A stretch of 64,000 bases of DNA, taken from Typhlomys cinereus (taxonomy: Eukaryota; Chordata; Mammalia; Rodentia; Platacanthomyidae). The translations under genes were made by a program, and so were the position numbers. Position 1 is the stretch's first letter. Each line of letters begins with the position of its first letter. The notes under the pieces are model-generated. The model was not told the DNA's origin and did not search any database. It saw only the letters and a list, made by a program, of their open reading frames with translations. Where the stretch lies: NCBI GenBank assembly GCA_023101885.1, contig JALPQD010000516.1, positions 716,656 to 780,655 of the forward strand. The letters are read 5' to 3'. Positions 58,275-64,000 of the stretch are shown in pieces.

Positions 58275-60535
58275 TACTCTGTGAATGGAAAGTTCCCGTA
58301 TGGGAGGACAGATGAAAGTTCCCACAGCACGCGCAGGCAGGGGTGGCCGTGATGTTTTATTAGGTGTGGCTTTTGGGGTGCACATGGCAGATGCAGCACG
58401 CACATTCTGATCTCGTTTAGTCTGAGAATAATAAAACTTAAAAGATAAGCATTTTCTGTGTGTGGAGTCCTTATGAGTTGGAAAATATGAGTCCATCTCT
58501 GGAAAGAGACAGTTCCTGGCTTGTGGCCAAGGTGGCTCTAGAGGCTCGTTTCCCCCCATCCTTGCCGTGGCTGGTGAGACCTGTGGCCTGCACCTTATCC
58601 GACCCCCTCACCCCCTCTGCACTCTCTCCCCTCTGGGCTTCCTCTCTGGATGTTCCCACTTCAAGGTCTCTACCCTCAGTGCCCAGGTGCCCATCTCAGC
58701 TCCTGCCAGGGCTCTAGGTGACTGTTCTGGGAATCTGTGAGCCGCTTTTTATCTCACCAGAAGTCTGATAGCTCCCCGTGAGATGCACCAGCCACCCCTA
58801 AATCCGTGGATGGCAAACACAGGAGATGCAAGGCTGACAGTCTGTCATACAACTCCTGTGTTCCCTGACCCTGACCCCCCAGACCCCTGACACTGACATG
58901 TGTGGACCTAAAGTGAACATTTCAGAGATCACAGGTGAACATTGCGTATGTTTGCTGCATGCAGATTGCTTTGGTAGACACTGTGGAGGCGCACTGTGAT
59001 TGTAGGAATATCAAATCGGCATTGTTCATTAAGAAATCTCCAGCCTCAGATGTCGATGTCCGCGCAACCCATGTGGCCACCGTGTGATGTGGCCTTGGGG
59101 AGGGGACAGAGTTCTCGGTGGTCCACAGGCTTCTTTTTCTTCAGGTCAGATGCATAAGGGTTAAGATTTGACAGGGCCTTAAATGGTTTCCTGACTTCCA
59201 AGGACACAGTTCTTTACACCTTGTTGTAATTTTCACATCGCTCCCCACAAATCAATAGAGACAGGTCACACCGGCTGGTCCGAGAAGGAGAGTAATTGAG
59301 GGAGCTCTTTCATGCAGAGTACCTTGGGTTGGCAATTTAGGAAGGACGAGGAAGGGACGAAGGGAGGTCCGCCCCCACCTGCATCTACAGGCACAGTGGG
59401 GAAGCTTAAGACCCTGCAGGTGCACAGCTCTGAGCCCAGGACGTTCTCGTACGGAAGGGGCAGGAAGAGGTTACGCCATAGAGCTGGTCTGATGTACCTC
59501 AGTGGGGTTTAGATCTGAATGAATCTTCATCTATCTGTTATTATTTTTTAGGATACAGTTGTATTCACTGAATTCAGAACCTTGAAGTCCTAGGATTGGT
59601 TCGTACAAGCAGAAAGGAAGTCTAAGCTGAGGAAACATGCCAGCTCTCCCGCTCCATTCTCGGGGGTCTCCAGTCTTTTCCTTTTTTATTTTTACTTATG
59701 TGGACAATTAATTTATGTGTTTCCACCACCCACTACTTACTCCCGCACCACCTGCTCTCCCCTGCGGCCAGAATCCCTCCCTCTCCCACACCCCCCGCCG
59801 ATGTGATCCACTGGGTCCCCGAGAATCTTCCGATTTTTAAAGAGCGATTGGGACTTGGATGGGCAGAGGGACCCCAGCTGTGTGAGATTTGCCGTTCCAC
59901 TGTAGTGGGGGTTGAGCTCAGCGCTCCCAGCACCACAAGGACACACTTGGCAACCTGTTTGTGGGGGACCTTAAAAGCGGGGGGAGGGGTGCACCCTGGA
60001 GCCCAGCTGCATCACTGGAAAAGAACGAGCACCGGCCGGAGTCCGAGCACAAAGGATTTCGCAACTGTGGCTGCCTGCGTCCCTTCCTGCGCATCAAGCA
60101 GGGAACATTTATGTGCAGGAAAGTCTGCAAAGCGCTGGCTTAGCCTGCTGACCCCGGTGGGCAGCGGCTGCCTGCCACTCAGCCCAAGGACCAGCTTGGC
60201 AGGGATTGCGCCCTCACAGTGGGGATTGGTTGCTAGCACTTTCCATGGTGGGTACTCATCTAGGCAAAGGAGCTTCCATGTTTGTGCCCGCCTTGCACCG
60301 TAGTTCCCTGTGCCCAGATGATTCCTGAGCTGGGACAGTGAGGGAGTGGCCAGAGCCGCACTTCAGCAGTGGGTGCTGCACCCCCAGACTCCGCTTCAGC
60401 TTCAGTGACACTTTGCACACGCAGAACCACGTTTTGTTATGATTGATGCGTGCTGTGCCAAGCAGGAGATTAGGGCCGTAGCTTGACTCAAAGACCAAGG
60501 AAGCTCCGGCACACAAGCCAGTATTGCTTGCATGT
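58275..60535. other. Unique intronic sequence
   Basis: No repeat recognised. An open frame of 201 codons at 59698-60303 has no recognisable domain or homologue. Confidence 0.4.
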
Positions 60536-60545
60536 GTGTGTGTGT

Positions 60546-60566
60546 ATGTATGTGTATACATGCATT

Positions 60567-60597
<31 letters not shown>

Positions 60598-60842
60598 GTA
60601 TACATGCATTTGTAAATGTGTATGTGTATGTATGTATATACATGCATTTGTAAGTTTGTGTGCGTATGTATGTGTATACATGCATTTGTAAGTTTGTGTG
60701 TATGTATATGTATACATGCATTTGTGTGTGTGTATGTATGTGAATACATGCATTTGTAAGTGTGTGTGTATGTATGTGTATACATGCATTTGTAAGTGTG
60801 TGTGTATGTATGTGTATACATGCATTTGTAAGTATGTGTGTG
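60546..60842. repeat. 34-bp minisatellite of TG/TA-rich units
   Basis: Units resembling tgtgtgtatgtatgtgtata plus catgcatttgtaag recur about eight times with small length changes. It abuts the LTR that starts at 60843. The long His/Thr-rich minus-strand frames are artefacts. Confidence 0.9.
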
Positions 60843-61264
60843 TGTTGCAATCTGCCTCCATGGTTGCTGATAAATGACCATCAAACGGCTTGAGGGAACG
60901 AGGGGTTTATTTTCTTATGATTCCTGGTTACATTTCTCAGTCCAGCTTGATGGGAGAGCACGCACCAACACCAGGGCCGAGGGAACTGGCCACACCATCA
61001 CTGCATAACAGCTGAGAAATGGACAATCCTTACTTGCCAGACCAGCATGTCTGGCCAAGTGAACAGAAGGATGCCAACTCTCTCAACCAGCCTCTGTGAT
61101 TTATCCAGGGCCTAATCCCACCCACCATGGGCTGGGTCTTCCCCATCAGCTAGACAATGTCCTTCAGGTTTGCTCTGGGCTTAACTTAACCATCAACCCT
61201 CTACAACTGTGCCCAGAGCTCAGACTCTCAACAGTCAAGTTGACCCCTGTGCTTAACTATGACA
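60843..61264 (-). mobile_element. Solo LTR, MaLR/ERVL-like, copy D
   Basis: Antisense copy: tgttgcaatctgcc at its 3' end, ttgctgataaatgaccatca, ccagaccagcatgtctggcc, and gtcaagttgacc near the 5' end, ending in ctatgaca. Similar to the copy 1.5 kb downstream. Confidence 0.75.
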
Positions 61265-61555
61265 CCATGTGTGCATACATACCCATGGGCACAGACAACC
61301 TTGTATGTGCATGTGGAGACCAGAGGTCAATGTTGGGTGTTTCCTCTATCACCGGGCCAAGAGCTCCCCATTTCAGCTACATGGGCTTGCAGCGAGCTTC
61401 TGGCACCCTTCTGTCTCCACTCACTACCTCCCAATTGCTGGGGTTATAGGTACATATTGCCACGCTTGGCTTTTTACACAGGTGTTGGGAATCGAACGCA
61501 GATCCTTAATTTACACCGCAGACTCTTGATGCACTAAACCATCTCCCAGCAAGCT
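61265..61555 (-). repeat. RSINE1-like SINE, antisense
   Basis: gcatgtggagaccagaggtc, ctatcaccgggccaagagct, gggttataggtacatattgc, gggaatcgaacgcagatcct. Confidence 0.65.
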
Positions 61556-62725
61556 GACTCCATGCTATTAACATGAAAGATGTCCACACAGGAGATTAAC
61601 CTCCAGAGACCACAGGGAAAGACCCTAAAGTTAATTTCTGCCCTTCTCTCCCATGTGCAGAAACCCTTTAGCTGCTCCATACTCGCTAGATGTTCATTTT
61701 CTCCGTGACTCTCTTGGAAGCCACGCACGCAGGAGGAGACTGCTGTTAGGTAAATGAAACATGAATGAATTTTATTTTGGTGCAAGGAAGACTAAGGAAA
61801 CATCAGTAGGGTGGTCCTCATTGAGGAGATGAGCTGACCCAAGCCCCAGGGCAGGAGTGAGTCAGGGAGTCCTGACCAGGGCCCTGTGCCCCTGGCTCTT
61901 CCAGTGTGCCCATCCAGACACCCGCACGTTGACCCGCCTCTCTGAGGAGTTGTGTCCGTCTTTCAGAAACCCCAGGCTATTATTCGACCTTCCTCTCATG
62001 GAAAATTTTGGCTTGGCTGCTTGAAGACATAAGAGAAATAATACCTGATGAAAAGGACCCAGAGACAGAAGTGTGGGCGGAGGCCAGGCCATCTGCTGGT
62101 TCTTCCATTGTGCCAGAATGTTCTCATGAATAAAATTCTTGGAATTCTATGGAAAACAATGAGCCCATGTGTCAGAGCTTCAAGGAGGAGCCCCGTTCCA
62201 GATGTGTAGCGTGCTGCGTGCTGTGTGTATGTTAGTGGACGTGCTGGTGGGCTGCCTCATTTTTTATGGGCTCCCTCTGAACGCCAGAGGAATGCCGCCC
62301 CTTGCCTGGCCTCCAGGGGATCGTTACAGCGCAGTGAAGAGGCGGAGGGCTCAGGCTGCGAGCCTGGGGTGAGGGACCTGTTTCCTCACAGTCCGACTCC
62401 TCACTAGCCCTGCACGCCTCAACCTTCCGAAGCTGAATCAGAGACAGGACCCCAGGCTTATTCTCCAGGTCACCATGGAAACGCTGTTGCCCAAGACTCT
62501 TGAAATAGGGAAAGTTAGAAAACATGGTGAAACATGTGTCTCAGAAGCTTGAGAACTGGCAGTGCGTGCCCTGTGGTAATGTAGAGGATGGTGCTGGGAT
62601 CGGTGAGACACGTGTTCACCCGTCCGTGCCTGGCCTTGGTACTTTGGATTCTTCTCTCTTGTTTCTGGTGTCATGGGTGGAACTCCAGGGTCTGGTGCAT
62701 GTCAGGTCCTGAGCCACATCCCGGC
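61556..62725. other. Unique intronic sequence between two LTR copies
   Basis: No retroviral ORF, primer-binding site or gag-like frame recognised. Confidence 0.45.
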
Positions 62726-63160
62726 TGCTGCAGTTCACCTGCATGGTTGCTGATAAATCACCATCAAACGGCTTAAGGGACCAAGGGGTTTATTTTCTTA
62801 CAACAGTCAGATTGCAGTTCTCAGTCCAGCTTGACGGGAGAGCACGCACCAACACCAGGGCCGAGGGAACTGGCCACATCATCACCACATAATGGCTGAG
62901 GGAGGGATGATCCTTACTTGCCAGACCAGCATGTCCGGCCAAGTAGTGTACACAAGGATGCCGACTCTCTCAACCAGCTCTCAATATTTTATTCCAGGGC
63001 CTAATTCCACCCACCATGGGCTGGGCCTTCCCTAACAGCTAGACAATCTCCCGCAGGTTTGCTCTGAGCTTAACTCAACAACTAATTTTCTACAAAGGTA
63101 GCCAGAGCTCAAACCCTCAACTGTCAAATTGACACGTGTGCCTATGATTTGTAACTATGA
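62726..63160 (-). mobile_element. Solo LTR, MaLR/ERVL-like, copy E
   Basis: Near match to copy D (same orientation): ttgctgataaatcaccatca, ccaacaccagggccgaggga, ccagaccagcatgtccggcc, aattgacacgtg. The 5' end is uncertain by about 15 bases. Confidence 0.75.
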
Positions 63161-64000
63161 TGCTGGTCTTTGGTTTGTGTTTAAACAAGGCCATCAACCA
63201 TCTAGGGACAAATCCTTTTGGGACAGAGCTGCTCTGGCATTGATATTGGTGCAGAAATTCAATAGAAAGCCCAGGGGAAAAAAACAGAACCGTGGAAAAA
63301 AACCATAGACACTGAACCAAAGTCACGGAAGCTCTTGTGTTAGATGATGGATGATTTAAAACTGGCAATATATAAAGAGTAGATGACCAACGCATGGAAA
63401 GTTATGTGGTCTCCTATTAGAATACTGTGCTGAGAAAAGGAGAATTCTCCTCAAAGCATGTGAAGACAGTCAGTTGGCCAAGGCAGCTTTCCACGCGTGA
63501 AGATAATTTACACGTTCACAAAACCCATCTGAGTGGCAGCTCCTCTTCCCATTCATAGCTGGCGGCTGCGGTCCCTCGATACCTTCCCCACTGCACAGGA
63601 AGGAAAAGGTTAATGTGCATCGTAGTCAGTCCCCGGAGGCCATTCTTAGAAAGCGGGCTCCTGCTGCGGGCACTTCACAGACTCCCCCTAACCAGCTTCC
63701 AGCAGAAATCTAGCAGAGAGTCACACAGGCCTCAGACCCAGGGCCTCCCCATCCTACCAACCACCTCCTGCATTTGGTGCCTCTCCAGCTTTATCCTAAA
63801 TGCCGCTGTTTGAACCGAAGAGCAAACAAGCACAACCAAATGCTTTTTCTTCTCAAGGGAGTTATCTGACACCCGGTTTGGTTTAGGAGTTCTTTGTGTG
63901 ACCCCGTGACCACCATTGGAAGGAAACCCACAAAGCAATAATAACGGATTGAAGATCCGGAGCAGCCCTGCATGTGGCCGAGCCGAGGGAGCCAACCAAA
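63161..64000. other. Unique intronic sequence
   Basis: Nothing recognised up to the window end. Confidence 0.4.

Larger units (their letters stand above)
25007..64000 (+). other. Erg: Inferred Erg intron downstream of the MASTIK exon
   Basis: About 39 kb without a recognisable exon. The next common exon (starting E-A-L-S-V-V-S-E-D-Q) was looked for and not seen. In human it lies roughly 50 kb downstream of the MASTIK exon, so it probably falls beyond the window. In human this intron region is where TMPRSS2-ERG breakpoints concentrate in prostate cancer. Confidence 0.6.

Noticed and set aside
59698..60303. 201-codon open frame
   Set aside because: No recognisable domain or codon pattern; high Ser/Pro/Thr content typical of chance frames.
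60256..60884. Open frames of 120-201 codons rich in His, Thr and Ile on the minus strand
   Set aside because: Translation of a 34-bp TG/TA minisatellite and an LTR edge.
25007..64000. Search for the common Erg exon beginning E-A-L-S-V-V-S-E-D-Q
   Set aside because: Not found in the downstream sequence; likely beyond the window end.

Overview
The window is nuclear DNA from a rodent-type mammalian genome, almost all of it intronic. Evidence for this is the very high density of CA/GT, GA and tetranucleotide microsatellites, many B1, B2-superfamily, B3/RSINE1 and ID/B4-type SINEs, MaLR-like solo LTRs, and no compact genes, operons or long conserved ORFs. A long-bodied B2-superfamily SINE with a ggctggagagatg...ttaag head occurs six times; it resembles what I recall of the jerboa (Dipodidae) DIP family. 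A dipodoid rodent is therefore my best guess, at modest confidence.

The one genuine coding feature I can support is small. At 24981-24998 there is ATG GCG AGC ACC ATC AAG (M-A-S-T-I-K), followed directly by a consensus splice donor (GTAAGA). It is preceded by an AU-rich leader without upstream AUGs and by a promoter-like stretch with two CCAAT boxes and an ETS core. MASTIK is the alternative N-terminus of the ETS-family transcription factor ERG, spliced in frame to the common exon starting E-A-L-S-V-V. The window is therefore most likely the + (sense) strand of the large Erg 5' intron region, with the alternative promoter and first coding exon about 25 kb in. The common next exon and the upstream MIQTVPD exon were not found and probably lie outside the window. 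About 39 kb of downstream intron follows, which corresponds to the human ERG intron region where TMPRSS2-ERG fusion breakpoints fall.

Layout: 1-24.7 kb is upstream intron. It holds a solo LTR nested in a SINE (22-690), a CpG-dense block (4190-4400), a GATA/FOX/E-box-containing AT-rich block (10.6-11.3 kb), a MaLR-like LTR (11.4-11.7 kb), a 92-bp near-perfect inverted repeat with a second palindrome at its edge (14042-14548), a 23-bp minisatellite (15.3-15.7 kb) and a SINE nested in an LTR (16.7-17.4 kb). 24.75-25.0 kb is the Erg alternative promoter and exon. 25-64 kb is downstream intron. It holds unique blocks that may be regulatory (26.7-27.1, 33.9-34.6, 37.5-38.1 kb), a truncated U6 pseudogene (28.25 kb), a hairpin (29.2 kb), a SINE with a perfect 14-bp target duplication (40.15-40.55 kb), a G-rich degenerate minisatellite (42.2-42.55 kb), a Tigger-like DNA transposon fossil (48.6-48.9 kb), a large tetranucleotide array (49.67-50.1 kb), a polypyrimidine array inside a B1 (53.58-53.71 kb) and three more copies of the LTR family (57.9, 60.8 and 62.7 kb).

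I see no undescribed multi-gene system. The most unusual structures are the inverted repeat at 14.0-14.5 kb and the hairpin at 29.2 kb. Nearly all open frames of 60-200 codons here are chance or come from simple repeats. Family assignments rest on memory and pattern recognition, not database searches.
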